From NCBI GenBank assembly GCA_947630325.1, contig CANRHB010000012.1:1-50419 (forward strand): DNA of 50,419 bases, written 5' to 3'. A program made the translations under genes and the position numbers. The DNA is from an uncultured Clostridia bacterium (GTDB lineage: Bacteria > Bacillota > Clostridia > Christensenellales > Borkfalkiaceae). The notes beneath the pieces were generated by a model. That model did not search any database, was not told where the DNA came from, and saw nothing but the letters and a program-made list of their open reading frames with translations. This document shows, one piece after another, positions 15,925 through 24,504 of the stretch (the stretch's first letter is position 1; every line of letters begins with the position of its first letter).

Positions 15925-17233
15925 ACTTTTTCACCCGTTTTTTCTTTACAGTATAGTACAAATCGAGAAAAAAAGCAACCAGATAACAGGCATTTGCCGC
16001 GATTGCCGCACCGCCGACCGAAAATCGCGGAACGAGCAGGCACTCAAGCGCAAATTTTACGCACACGGCGACCGCCATGGAAAGAGCGGCCTTCTTCGCC
16101 CTGCCCATGCCCGTAAGACAGGCGGCGAGGGTATCCACCCCCGCAAGGGAGACGGACGAGACCGCAAGCAATTTTACGAGCGAAATAAGGATCTCTGCCT
16201 CGCTCTGCGCAAGTCCGCCATAGAGGAGAGAAACGATGGGACGGGCGAACAAAAACAGCCCCACGCCGCAGGGCAGAGACAGCAAAAAGGTGAACGCAAG
16301 TGCGCCGAGGGCGCGCGACCTTCCTTCCCCCTCTTCCCCCAATGCAAGGGCGCGGGAGACGGAGGGCACGGCGGCCGCCGCCAGCCCATAGCACGCCGTG
16401 GCGGGCAGGGAGATGAGGGAGAGTGCGGCCCCCGAATAGAGCCCGTAGAGGGAAACGGCGCTCTCCGTCTGCGCCCGAAGAAGGCGCACGAGAAGGACGC
16501 TGTCCACCGTCTGCGAGAGGGGCAGAAGGGCGGACGCCGCCATTACGGGAAGAGCCGAAAAGAGAATGTCCGAGGCATACGTCCTCCCCGCCGTAAGGGT
16601 GCGCCGCTCCCTCTCCGTGCGGCTCCTCAAAACAAGGCAGAAAAGCGCGCAGAGTTCGGAAAGAGTGACCGAGAGCAGGCAGAGCGCAACGGCGCGGGCG
16701 GGCGAATTTGCATAACGGTAGGCAAAAAACAGCCCGAGGCAGGACTTTACGAGTTCCTCCACGATCTCCGAAAGGGCGGTGGGAGCCATGTTGTTCTTCC
16801 CCTGGAAGTAGCCGCGAAATACCGCGATGAGCGCCACCAAAAAGACGGAGGGTGCAAGGGCGAGATAGCAAAGGTTGAGCGCGGCGTCCCCCTGCATGGC
16901 GCTCATGGAGGGCGCGAAGAGACACATGAGCGCCGTGCCGCAGAGCCCCAAGAGAGCGAAGAGTTTTAAGGCGGTTTTGAGGGTAGAGGAACTGCTTCTG
17001 CCCGTTGCCGTCTCGCGGGCGATCATGCGGGAGAGCGCCGAGGGGATCCCCGCCGACGAAAAGGTAAGAAGAACGCAAAAGAGAGGGTATGCCATGTGAT
17101 ACAGTCCCATGCCATAGCCGCCCAAGAGCCCCGTCAGCGGGATGCGGTACAAAACGCCGATCCCCTTTGCGAGAATGCCGCCGAGGGAGAGCACCGCGGC
17201 GGATTTGAGAAAGTCGTTTCTTTTTAAGCGCAT
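15800..17233 (-). CDS. spoVB: stage V sporulation protein B / MOP-superfamily flippase, 3' end probably frameshifted
   Basis: Polytopic membrane protein of about 14 TM segments. The start MRLKRNDFLKSAAVLSLGGILAKGIGVLYRIPLTGLLGGYGMGLYHMAYPLF is typical of SpoVB/YtgP/MurJ-like flippases, and the place between spoVT and mazG makes SpoVB the likely identity: it is needed for spore cortex formation, probably by moving lipid-linked precursors. The frame runs on for 125 nt into mazG and codes there for an unlikely Arg/His-rich tail after YYTVKKKRVKK. Reading one extra A in the A6 run at 15948-15943 would end the protein at a TGA overlapping the mazG ATG (ATGA at 15924-15921), the usual coupled arrangement. 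The last ~40 residues are therefore doubtful. Confidence 0.85.
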   Translation of the reverse strand: MRLKRNDFLKSAAVLSLGGILAKGIGVLYRIPLTGLLGGYGMGLYHMAYPLFCVLLTFSSAGIPSALSRMIARETATGRSSSSTLKTALKLFALLGLCGTALMCLFAPSMSAMQGDAALNLCYLALAPSVFLVALIAVFRGYFQGKNNMAPTALSEIVEELVKSCLGLFFAYRYANSPARAVALCLLSVTLSELCALFCLVLRSRTERERRTLTAGRTYASDILFSALPVMAASALLPLSQTVDSVLLVRLLRAQTESAVSLYGLYSGAALSLISLPATACYGLAAAAVPSVSRALALGEEGEGRSRALGALAFTFLLSLPCGVGLFLFARPIVSLLYGGLAQSEAEILISLVKLLAVSSVSLAGVDTLAACLTGMGRAKKAALSMAVAVCVKFALECLLVPRFSVGGAAIAANACYLVAFFLDLYYTVKKKRVKKYDHGHRFGNEEGRRHGAGDRRHEEGAESARAQYVARRSDPA

Positions 17234-17799
17234 TATGTAAGGGGGATGGCTCTCAACGCGTCATGCTGAGCCGAAATGCAGTAACGCAGTCCATAAAGCA
17301 AGTCCGCGAAGGCATCTTGGTACGTTCGGATTCGGTTTTGAACGTACTTGGACGTAGCAAGATTCCCTCGGGGACTGTCCATGTCGGACTTCGTTCCTTC
17401 CGTTACGGCTCGGAATGACGCGGACAACGAGTGTTTCGATTTCCTCCCCTACCCCTCCCCCCGCTGACGCGGGGGAGGGCGAGAATATCACGCACCCCCT
17501 TTGTCCCCCTCCAATGGAGGGGGCTCCTCTTACCCCATCCGTGGGAGGGGGGTAGGGGTGGGGCGTTCCCAAATCACTGCGCGTTGGAAAACCACGCTTT
17601 TCCATAAGCGCCCCCAATTTGCCGTATGCTTACGGCTTAGTGTTCGATGAAACGAACGAGAGAACCAACTAATTTAAGCCGCACAAGCACGTTTCCTCAC
17701 GGCGTTTCTTTTCGACCGACATCCCTTCCGTCACGCTTTGCGTGACACCCACCCCTCAAGGGGTGGGCAAGGGGGGAGGAAGAAAAGAAACGCGTGAAT
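17234..17799. repeat. repeat-filled gap between spoVT and spoVB
   Basis: 17258-17421 is a TGAG block beginning GCGTCATGCTGAGCC, with a second copy at 43823-43932. 17447-17567 is CRICH with hairpins such as CCCCCTCC-aat-GGAGGGGG at 17508-17526. 17570-17720 shows no module or coding potential. 17720-17777 has GTCACGCTTTGCGTGAC and the CCCACCCCT/AGGGGTGGG palindrome. No promoter for spoVB was convincing. Confidence 0.85.
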
Positions 17800-18345
17800 T
17801 TACTCGAATTGGTTCGCAATAATATCCGAAGTGAGACGGGCGAGTTTGACCGCGGACGACTCCATGATCGCCCCCTCGTCGGTGGATAAAAGCACCACCG
17901 CGCCCAAACAGTCCCCTCCCGCCACGACGGGCACAATGACCTGCGCCGTGACCGTAAGGTCGCTGTCCGTTGCGATGGGCAGAATGTCTCCCCCCTCCGC
18001 CTTGCTGGCAAGATAACTCCTGCGCGAGAGCATCACTTCCGTCATCTTATCCGAAACAGACTTGCCCGCAAGCGACTTTTTCCCCTGCCCGCTTGCCTGC
18101 AAAACGCCGTCCGTATCGCAAATGACCGCAAGATAGCCGCTCTGTTCGTTCAAAGATTTTGCGGTGCCCTTTGCAAACTGTTCGATGCTTGCGATGGGCG
18201 AATATTTTTTGAGCATCAACTCGTCGCGGTCGGTGAAGAGTTCCAAGGGATCCCCCTCCCGAATGCGAAGCGTTCTCCTTATTTCCTTGGGGATGACGAC
18301 CCTCCCGAGCTCGTCGATCCGCCTGACAATTCCCGTTGCTTTCAT
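17800..18345 (-). CDS. spoVT: stage V sporulation protein T, AbrB-like regulator
   Basis: 181 residues (B. subtilis SpoVT has 178). The AbrB swapped-hairpin DNA-binding domain is residues 1-50 (MKATGIVRRIDELGRVVIPKEIRRTLRIREGDPLELF), and residues 55-181 are the GAF-like domain (LNEQSGYLAVICDTDGVLQASG ... TAQVIVPVVAGGDCLGAVVL). SpoVT modulates sigma-G-dependent genes in the forespore. GGAGG lies 6 nt before the ATG at 18345; a longer frame upstream reads through the promoter and is not used. A sigma-G-like promoter is present, as expected from the Bacillus gene. spoVB and mazG follow after a 566-bp repeat gap. Confidence 0.94.
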   Translation of the reverse strand: MKATGIVRRIDELGRVVIPKEIRRTLRIREGDPLELFTDRDELMLKKYSPIASIEQFAKGTAKSLNEQSGYLAVICDTDGVLQASGQGKKSLAGKSVSDKMTEVMLSRRSYLASKAEGGDILPIATDSDLTVTAQVIVPVVAGGDCLGAVVLLSTDEGAIMESSAVKLARLTSDIIANQFE

Positions 18346-18365
18346 ATAAAACCTCCGTGTACTTT

Positions 18366-18395
18366 CAATATGCGGAGTTTTTTGGGTTTCTATGC
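18366..18395 (-). promoter_or_regulatory. sigma-G-like promoter of spoVT
   Basis: Minus strand GCATA (18395-18391), 18-nt spacer, CATATTG (18372-18366), against the sigma-G/F pattern GHATR-N18-CATRHTA with one mismatch. The predicted start near 18359 leaves just enough leader for the GGAGG ribosome binding site. Confidence 0.5.
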
Positions 18396-18428
18396 AAAAT
18401 TTTGCGTCCGCGCATTTTCCTCTTCCCA

Positions 18429-18457
18429 TTGACAAAAAATGTTTTGTTTTTTATAAT
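18429..18457 (+). promoter_or_regulatory. consensus sigma-A promoter of the ECF sigma operon
   Basis: TTGACA (18429-18434), 17 nt, TATAAT (18452-18457): a full match to consensus. A 7-bp inverted repeat GTAAGAT/ATCTTAC (18464-18470, 18486-18492) covers the start region and could be an operator or a leader hairpin. Confidence 0.8.
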
Positions 18458-18507
18458 TTTTTTGTAAGATTTTGCCTTGCAAGTTATCTTACAGACGGAA
18501 ACGTGCG

Positions 18508-18975
18508 ATGAAGGACATTGAAGAGTTCTACAACACCTATGGGGGCAGGCTGTACGCCTATTGCCTGACCCTTGCAAAGAACAGGAGCGACGCGGAGGAA
18601 CTTGCCGCGGAGACCCTTTTCCGCGCCGTGCAAAAGGAAACTTTCCGCGGGGAAAGCGACCTCTTTACGTGGCTGTGTGCGATCGCGCGCAATCTCTTCC
18701 TCGCCGAGGAGAAAAAGCGCAAAAAAAGAGCAAAGCCCGACCCGCCGCCCGACTTCGATTCCGCCCTTCTAGACCGCGACGACGCAACGGGGATCTTGCT
18801 TGCGATGAATTCTCTCGAAGAGCCCTACCGCGGCGTGTTCTTTTTGAAGACGGTCGGCTCCCTTCCGCCCGAAAACATCGCAAAAATTTACAAAAAGAGC
18901 GTGAATTGGGTGTATGTCGTCTATCATCGCGCGAAGCTGAAAATTTTGGAAAAATTGGAGGGAAACCGTGAATAA
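18508..18975 (+). CDS. ECF-type RNA polymerase sigma factor
   Basis: 155 residues. Region 2 is visible at about 5-75 (FYNTYGGRLYAYCLTLAKNRSDAEELAAETLFRAV, then FTWLCAIARNLF) and region 4 at about 100-150 (LEEPYRGVFFLKTVGSLPPENIAKIYKKSVNWVYVVYHRAKLKILEKL). It should direct polymerase to stress or envelope genes. I start it at 18508 because the earlier in-frame ATG (18472) lies in the leader; the ribosome binding site is weak. It overlaps the next gene by 8 nt, and that gene encodes its likely anti-sigma factor. The promoter is sigma-A consensus, with no evident ECF-type self-promoter. Confidence 0.88.
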   Translation: MKDIEEFYNTYGGRLYAYCLTLAKNRSDAEELAAETLFRAVQKETFRGESDLFTWLCAIARNLFLAEEKKRKKRAKPDPPPDFDSALLDRDDATGILLAMNSLEEPYRGVFFLKTVGSLPPENIAKIYKKSVNWVYVVYHRAKLKILEKLEGNRE

Positions 18976-20023
18976 ATGTAATTTGGTTACCGATTTATTG
19001 CCGCTGTATGCCGAAGACCTGCTCTCCGAGGACAGCAAACAGCTTGTGGAACGCCACCTTGCAAAGTGCGCGGCGTGCTCCGAAAAATTAAAACTTCTGA
19101 AAACAACGGACTCTGTCCCTATGCCGCCGCCCGAAAACGCGCCCGAAGAGCGGGAGGTGCTGAAAAAGACGAGGAAAAAACTCAAAAAACACACTGCCGC
19201 AGTCGCCGCCGCCTCTGTCTGCCTTTCTCTCATCGTCGTTTTTTGCGCCGTATTCTTCCCCGTGCGGATCAAAGAAGTGCGGGACATTCTCTATCCTTAC
19301 CCCGTAACAGGCCCCTTGATGAGCTATGGCGTCGTGGAATACCCGACCGATTCCATGATAAAACTCGGCGAGCCGATTGAGACATTCACCCGAGAACCGC
19401 CCGAGGACGGCGAGCTGTTCACCTTTGACAATTTTTACGGTTTTTCCGAACCCGACACGCCCGCAGTTACCCTCTTCCTTCCCGAGACGTACCGCCGTAT
19501 CGACGAAGGCGCAGAGCTCGAAAACACGAACCTCTATATTGGGGCGCGCGAAAACTCCTTTGAGAGCGTGTTCGGCATAGGACAGGACGATGTTTCTTCC
19601 GACGCGCCTGTGGCGGTATATTGCAAGGAGCATTCTCTGACGACGTGGACGGAAATCGCCGACTATACGATCACCTACCGAAAGAGCGAGTTTTCTCTTC
19701 TGTTTTCTTCGAACAACGCCGTGCGCTATACGGCGGACATTTTTCGGGTGCGCGATGTCGTCATCGGAACGTGGAGGTGGACCGTAAAAGACGGAAGATG
19801 CTACCCACGGGTCTACTGCTACCCACAGGTCTACCACCCTTTCCGCGGCTCATTTGAGGGATACGCGTTCTCCCACGAGGGAGCGCAGGGGAATTGGGAC
19901 ATATCCGTCACGACCGAACGATTTGTCTACCATATGCAAATTTCCAGCCTCGAAGGAGAGAAGGTCCTCTTCCCAGACGAAAAAAGCATTGCTGCTCTCC
20001 TTTCCACGGCAACGTTTGTGTGA
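18968..20023 (+). CDS. membrane anti-sigma factor with zinc-finger (zf-HC2) domain
   Basis: 351 residues. The N-terminal zinc-finger has the His-x3-Cys-x2-Cys pattern (ERHLAKCAACSEK) in a cytoplasmic domain of about 75 residues, then one TM helix (about 76-98, AAVAAASVCLSLIVVFCAVFF) and a ~250-residue extracytoplasmic domain. Such proteins hold the cognate ECF sigma at the membrane until a signal arrives. The start is GTG at 18968, 5 nt after GGAGGG and inside the last codons of the sigma gene, so the two are translationally coupled. The outer domain contains an 18-bp tandem repeat giving CYPRVYCYPQVYHP. It is ended by a strong terminator. Confidence 0.85.
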   Translation: MNKCNLVTDLLPLYAEDLLSEDSKQLVERHLAKCAACSEKLKLLKTTDSVPMPPPENAPEEREVLKKTRKKLKKHTAAVAAASVCLSLIVVFCAVFFPVRIKEVRDILYPYPVTGPLMSYGVVEYPTDSMIKLGEPIETFTREPPEDGELFTFDNFYGFSEPDTPAVTLFLPETYRRIDEGAELENTNLYIGARENSFESVFGIGQDDVSSDAPVAVYCKEHSLTTWTEIADYTITYRKSEFSLLFSSNNAVRYTADIFRVRDVVIGTWRWTVKDGRCYPRVYCYPQVYHPFRGSFEGYAFSHEGAQGNWDISVTTERFVYHMQISSLEGEKVLFPDEKSIAALLSTATFV

Positions 20024-20037
20024 GGGAAACCATATAA

Positions 20038-20083
20038 ACTCCGCGCCGCCTGCGGGTTTTCGCAGGCGGCGCGGAGTTTTTTT
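20038..20083 (+). terminator. intrinsic terminator of the sigma/anti-sigma operon
   Basis: 17-bp perfect stem (20038-20054 with 20061-20077), loop GGTTTT, then T7. It also faces the end of the convergent aminotransferase gene. Confidence 0.9.
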
Positions 20084-20091
20084 ATTATTCC

Positions 20092-21273
20092 TTATTTACG
20101 GTATTCTTCGATGAGAGATTTGAAGGCGGGGAGGCTCCGCTCGATGACCGAACGCTCCACGCAGTAGGAGATGCGCACATAGCCCGTCACGCCGAAACTA
20201 TCGGACGGGACGAGCAAAAGCTCATGCTTTTTCGCCCGTTCACAGAACTTTTTCGCCTCGGGCTCGAGTGCCTTCACGAACAGATAGAACGCTCCCTCGG
20301 GCGAAATGCACTCATAGCCGTATTCCGTTAAGGCATTGTACAAAATGTCGCGGTTTTTCTTGTACTCGCCGACGTCCGACGACTTGCCGAGGCACTTTGC
20401 GACTACCCGCTGGAAGAGGACGGGGGCGCAGACATAGCCGAGCGCACGCCCCGCGCCGCAGACAGCTGAGAAGAGTTCCTCCGCGCCCGCGCACTTGGGC
20501 GAAACGGCGATATAGCCGATGCGTTCGCCCGCAAGCGATAAGGACTTTGAAAAGGAGTACAGCACGACCGAATGGGCGTAATAATTCATGACGTATGGCA
20601 CTTTTGCCCCATAAGTAAGTTCGCGGTAGGGCTCGTCGGCAAGGAGCAGAATGGGCTCTCCTCTTTCTTCGGACTTCTCTTTAAGGAGGGCGGCGAGGGC
20701 TTTTATCTCCTGCTCGGTGTACACCGCGCCCGTGGGGTTGTTGGGGGAGTTTAGAAGCACCGCCTTGGTGCGTTTTCCGACATACGGTTTGAGTTTTTGG
20801 GCGTCGAGGTGGAATTTTTCGTCTGTCGGCGTAACGACGAGCGTTCCCCCCGCCCGCTCGACGAACACGCGGTATTCGGGGAAGAAGGGCGCAAGCGTCA
20901 CCACCTCGTCCCCCTCGGTTAAGATCGCATTCAAAGTGACGGTAAGAGAGGCCGCCGCGCCGCAGGTCATGTAGATGAGATCGGGCCGCATTTGGGCTCC
21001 AAACTCCGATTGTATGTAGTTTGAGACGGCCGCGCGGACCTCCGAGAGCCCGGGCGCGGAGGAGTAGCCGTGCAGGGCGACGGCGGGCGTTTCGTACAAC
21101 AGCCGTTCGACCTCTTCCTGCACGCACTTGGGCGCGGGCACGCCGGGGTTGCCGATGGAAAAATCGAATACGTTCTCGCTTCCGATCTCTTTTTTGCGGG
21201 CGTTGCCGTACTCGAAGAGCTCGCGGATGTCCGACTTTTCTTCGCCGAGTTTTATCATTTTTCGGTTATACAT
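20092..21273 (-). CDS. PLP-dependent class I/II aminotransferase
   Basis: 393 residues. Fold-type I motifs are clear: NPGVPAPKCV, the aromatic ring stacking region MTCGAAASLTVTLNAI, NSPNNPTGAVY, LLADEPYRELTYG, and the Schiff-base lysine in YSFSKSLSLAGERIGYIAVSP. It belongs with aspartate/aromatic-type aminotransferases; the amino acid used cannot be decided from sequence alone. The start at 21273 is fixed by AGGAG six nt upstream; the longer open frame upstream is PAL repeat sequence. It appears to be a single-gene unit. Confidence 0.88.
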   Translation of the reverse strand: MYNRKMIKLGEEKSDIRELFEYGNARKKEIGSENVFDFSIGNPGVPAPKCVQEEVERLLYETPAVALHGYSSAPGLSEVRAAVSNYIQSEFGAQMRPDLIYMTCGAAASLTVTLNAILTEGDEVVTLAPFFPEYRVFVERAGGTLVVTPTDEKFHLDAQKLKPYVGKRTKAVLLNSPNNPTGAVYTEQEIKALAALLKEKSEERGEPILLLADEPYRELTYGAKVPYVMNYYAHSVVLYSFSKSLSLAGERIGYIAVSPKCAGAEELFSAVCGAGRALGYVCAPVLFQRVVAKCLGKSSDVGEYKKNRDILYNALTEYGYECISPEGAFYLFVKALEPEAKKFCERAKKHELLLVPSDSFGVTGYVRISYCVERSVIERSLPAFKSLIEEYRK

Positions 21274-21690
21274 ATGTTGCTCCTTTTTGCAAAAGTTTCG
21301 ATGAATGCGAAATGCGGTAGAGATGTTTCGACTCCGCTTCGCTCCGCTCAACATGACATTTGGGAATGGCTTTCCGTATTCCCCATGCTGTCCCAATCTG
21401 TCATTTCGCCCCGCCCGCACGTTCTATGTTGTCTAAGGGCGGCACGAGGAGCCTGCGACGAAGTACCAAGCCGCTTTGCGGCGCGTGGAGAAATCTCAAA
21501 ACATTATAATAAGGTAGAGATTTTTCGACAAGCTCGAAATGACATTTGAGAATAATGTACGTTTCCTCGCACAATTATTTTCGACGAGCCCACCCCCTTA
21601 ATCCCCCTCCAATGGAGGGGGTTCTGTTAAAGGCGGCTTCGTTCCCCCGCTTGAGGTTCTCGCGGGCGAGGGAGAAAAGAAACGCTTGAA
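21274..21690. repeat. repeat-filled gap with a complete long PAL
   Basis: 21299-21356 is a half PAL (AATGCGGTAGAGATGTTTCGACT...CAACATGAC). 21400-21543 is a full long PAL with ends GTCATTTCG/CGAAATGAC, insert GCACGTTCTATGTTG, and centre ATTATAATAAGG. 21588-21672 is CRICH with CCCCCTCC-aat-GGAGGGGG followed by TTCTGTT, which may end the uvrA transcript. Confidence 0.88.
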
Positions 21691-24504
21691 TTACAACACT
21701 TTTTTCAAAAATTGGCCTGTGTAGGAGGTTTCAAAGGCGGCAACTTGTTCGGGAGCGCCCGTGGTGACGATGGTGCCGCCGCGGTCGCCGCCCTCGGGGC
21801 CGAGGTCGATGATGTAGTCCGCCACCTTGATGACGTCCAGATTGTGCTCGATGACGATGACGGTGTTGCCCGCGTCGCGGAGCCTCAACAAAATTTTTAC
21901 GAGCTTATCTACGTCGAAACTCGAAAGCCCCGTCGTCGGTTCGTCCAAAATATACACCGTTCTGCCCGTGGAGCGCTTTGAAAGTTCGGTGGCGAGCTTC
22001 ACCCGCTGTGCCTCCCCGCCCGAGAGGGTGGTGCTGCTCTGCCCGAGTTTGATGTAGCCGAGCCCCACCTCGTTGAGTGTGGAGATTTTATTGTAAATGC
22101 TCGTAACGGGTTTGAAGAACTCGCACGCCTCCTCCACCGTCATATCGAGCACGTCGGCAATGGTCTTTCCCTTGTAGCGCACTTCCAAAGTTTCGCGGTT
22201 ATAGCGTTTGCCGCCGCACACTTCACAGGGGACATAGACATCGGGCAAGAAGTGCATTTCGATCTTCATGATGCCGTCGCCCTGGCAGTTTTCGCACCGC
22301 CCGCCCGCGACGTTGAAGGAGAACCTTCCCGACTTAAAGCCCATGAGCTTGGCGTCGGGGGTCGCCGCGAACAGTTCGCGGATGGCCGTGAATACCCCCG
22401 TATAAGTTGCGGGGTTGCTCCGCGGCGTTCTGCCGATGGGAGATTGGTCGATCGCTATGACTTTATCGAAATATTCGAGCCCCGAAAAACTGCCGTGCTT
22501 GCCGAACGGGAGCCGCGCGCCGCCGAGGTTGTTGGAGAGAATGGGCAGAATAATTTCGTTGACGAGGGAGGACTTGCCCGAACCGCTTACCCCCGTGACG
22601 AGGGTCAAAAGGCCTGCGGGGATCTTTGCCGTAAAGCCCTTTAAGTTGTTTTGGCGGCAGTCGTCTACTTTGAACCATCTGCCGTCGGGCTCCTTTCTGA
22701 TGGGCGGGACCTCGATCTTGCGCCGCCCCGCGAGGTAGTCCCCCGTCAACGAGTCGGGAGAATTCATAATGTCCTCCACGCTCCCGCAGGCGACGACCTG
22801 CCCGCCGTGCACTCCCGCGCGGGGACCGATGTCCACGATGTAGTCCGCCGCCCGCATGGTGTCCTCGTCGTGCTCGACGACGATGAGGGTGTTCCCCAAA
22901 TCGCGCAAGCCCTTCAAAGAGGCAAGCAGTTTTTCGTTGTCCCGCTGGTGGAGCCCGATGCTCGGCTCGTCCAAGATGTACAAAACCCCCGAGAGCGCGC
23001 TCCCGATCTGCGTTGCGAGACGGATGCGCTGGCTCTCGCCGCCCGAGAGGGTCGCCGCCGAACGGGTAAGGGTAAGATAGTCGAGCCCGACCCCCACCAA
23101 AAAGTTGATGCGCGCCTTGATCTCCTTCAAGATGACGTCCGCAATGGCGTGCTCGGTGCTTGATAGCTGCAAGCCGTCGAGAAAGGCATAGAGTTCGCCT
23201 ACGGGAAGATCGCACGCCTCATAGATGTTCTTCCCCCCGACGGTGACGGCAAGCGCCTCCTTTTTGAGCCGCTTTCCGTGGCAGGCGGGGCAGTCGGAGG
23301 TGCGCATGTACCGCTCGATGTCCCACTTTACCCCCTCCGAGGAGGTTTGGTTGTATCTTCTTTGCAGATTGTTGACAAACCCCTCCCACGCGCTAACATA
23401 GGTGGAGCGGAAGGTGTGGGTCGCATATTCGAGTTCGAGTTTTTCCCCCTTCGAGCCGTACATGAGAAGATCGTACACCTCGGGAGAAAGGTCCTTGACG
23501 GGGGTGTCGAGCGAAAAGCCGTAATGCCTTGCAAGCGCACCGAGATACATTTGGGTGACGCTGGAACTGTCCAAATTCCACCCGCTGATTTTGATTGCCC
23601 CCTCGCGCAATGTCTTGCTCTTGTCGGGGCAGATGAGGTCGGGGTCGACAAGCTGGCGGAAACCGAGCCCCGAGCACTCGGGACATGCTCCCCACACCGT
23701 GTTGAAGGAAAAGAGGCGGGGCTCGATCTCTTCGATGGAAATGCCGCAGTCGGGGCAGGCATAGCGGGAGGAATAGAGGGTCTCCTCCCCCTCGCAGTCG
23801 ATGACGACGAGCCCGTCCGCAAGTTTTAATGCCGTCTCGAGGCTCTCGGTAAGCCGCTTTAATACCCCCTCTTTGACGACAAGGCGGTCGATGACGACGG
23901 AGATGTTGTGCTTGATGTTCTTTTCGAGCTTGATCTCCTCTTGCAGATCATAGACGATGCCGTCGATCTTGACGCGGGCATAGCCGCTCTTGCGGAAGCC
24001 TTGCAGTTCCTTGGTATACTCCCCCTTCCTGCCGCGGACGACGGGGGCGTTGACGAGAATTTTGCTCCCTGCGGGGAGTTCCATGACGCGGTCGGCGATC
24101 TCGTCCACCGTCTGACGGCGGATCTCCCTGCCGCAGTTGGGGCAGTGCGGAATGCCGATACGGGCATATAAAAGACGGAGATAGTCGTAAATTTCGGTGA
24201 CCGTGCCCACCGTGGAGCGGGGGTTGTGGCTGGTCGTCTTTTGGTCGATGGAGATGGCGGGAGAGAGCCCTTCGATGCTCTCGACGTCGGGCTTTTCCAT
24301 CATGCCGAGGAATTGGCGGGCATAGGAGGAAAGGCTCTCCATATAGCGGCGTTGACCCTCGGCAAAGATGGTGTCGAAGGCGAGGGTAGATTTTCCCGAA
24401 CCGCTCACCCCCGTAAACACGGTAAGGGAGTTCCTCGGAATTTTGACGTCGATATTTTTGAGGTTGTTTTCCTTAGCCCCTTTTACGTACAAATAATCTT
24501 TCAT
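21691..24504 (-). CDS. uvrA: excinuclease ABC subunit A
   Basis: 937 residues. UvrA scans DNA for bulky damage and loads UvrB in nucleotide excision repair. Two ABC modules are present: Walker A GVSGSGKSTLA and signature LSGGESQRIRLA in the first, GVSGSGKSSLV and LSGGEAQRVKLA in the second. The zinc-binding pairs CPNCG, CPDCG, CPECSG and CENCQGDG/CEVCGGKRY are intact. The start at 24504 forms a 4-nt ATGA overlap with the upstream HAD gene, and an upstream extension of 16 codons has no support. The operon order uvrB-HAD-uvrA is tight, from one promoter before uvrB. Confidence 0.97.
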   Translation of the reverse strand: MKDYLYVKGAKENNLKNIDVKIPRNSLTVFTGVSGSGKSTLAFDTIFAEGQRRYMESLSSYARQFLGMMEKPDVESIEGLSPAISIDQKTTSHNPRSTVGTVTEIYDYLRLLYARIGIPHCPNCGREIRRQTVDEIADRVMELPAGSKILVNAPVVRGRKGEYTKELQGFRKSGYARVKIDGIVYDLQEEIKLEKNIKHNISVVIDRLVVKEGVLKRLTESLETALKLADGLVVIDCEGEETLYSSRYACPDCGISIEEIEPRLFSFNTVWGACPECSGLGFRQLVDPDLICPDKSKTLREGAIKISGWNLDSSSVTQMYLGALARHYGFSLDTPVKDLSPEVYDLLMYGSKGEKLELEYATHTFRSTYVSAWEGFVNNLQRRYNQTSSEGVKWDIERYMRTSDCPACHGKRLKKEALAVTVGGKNIYEACDLPVGELYAFLDGLQLSSTEHAIADVILKEIKARINFLVGVGLDYLTLTRSAATLSGGESQRIRLATQIGSALSGVLYILDEPSIGLHQRDNEKLLASLKGLRDLGNTLIVVEHDEDTMRAADYIVDIGPRAGVHGGQVVACGSVEDIMNSPDSLTGDYLAGRRKIEVPPIRKEPDGRWFKVDDCRQNNLKGFTAKIPAGLLTLVTGVSGSGKSSLVNEIILPILSNNLGGARLPFGKHGSFSGLEYFDKVIAIDQSPIGRTPRSNPATYTGVFTAIRELFAATPDAKLMGFKSGRFSFNVAGGRCENCQGDGIMKIEMHFLPDVYVPCEVCGGKRYNRETLEVRYKGKTIADVLDMTVEEACEFFKPVTSIYNKISTLNEVGLGYIKLGQSSTTLSGGEAQRVKLATELSKRSTGRTVYILDEPTTGLSSFDVDKLVKILLRLRDAGNTVIVIEHNLDVIKVADYIIDLGPEGGDRGGTIVTTGAPEQVAAFETSYTGQFLKKVL

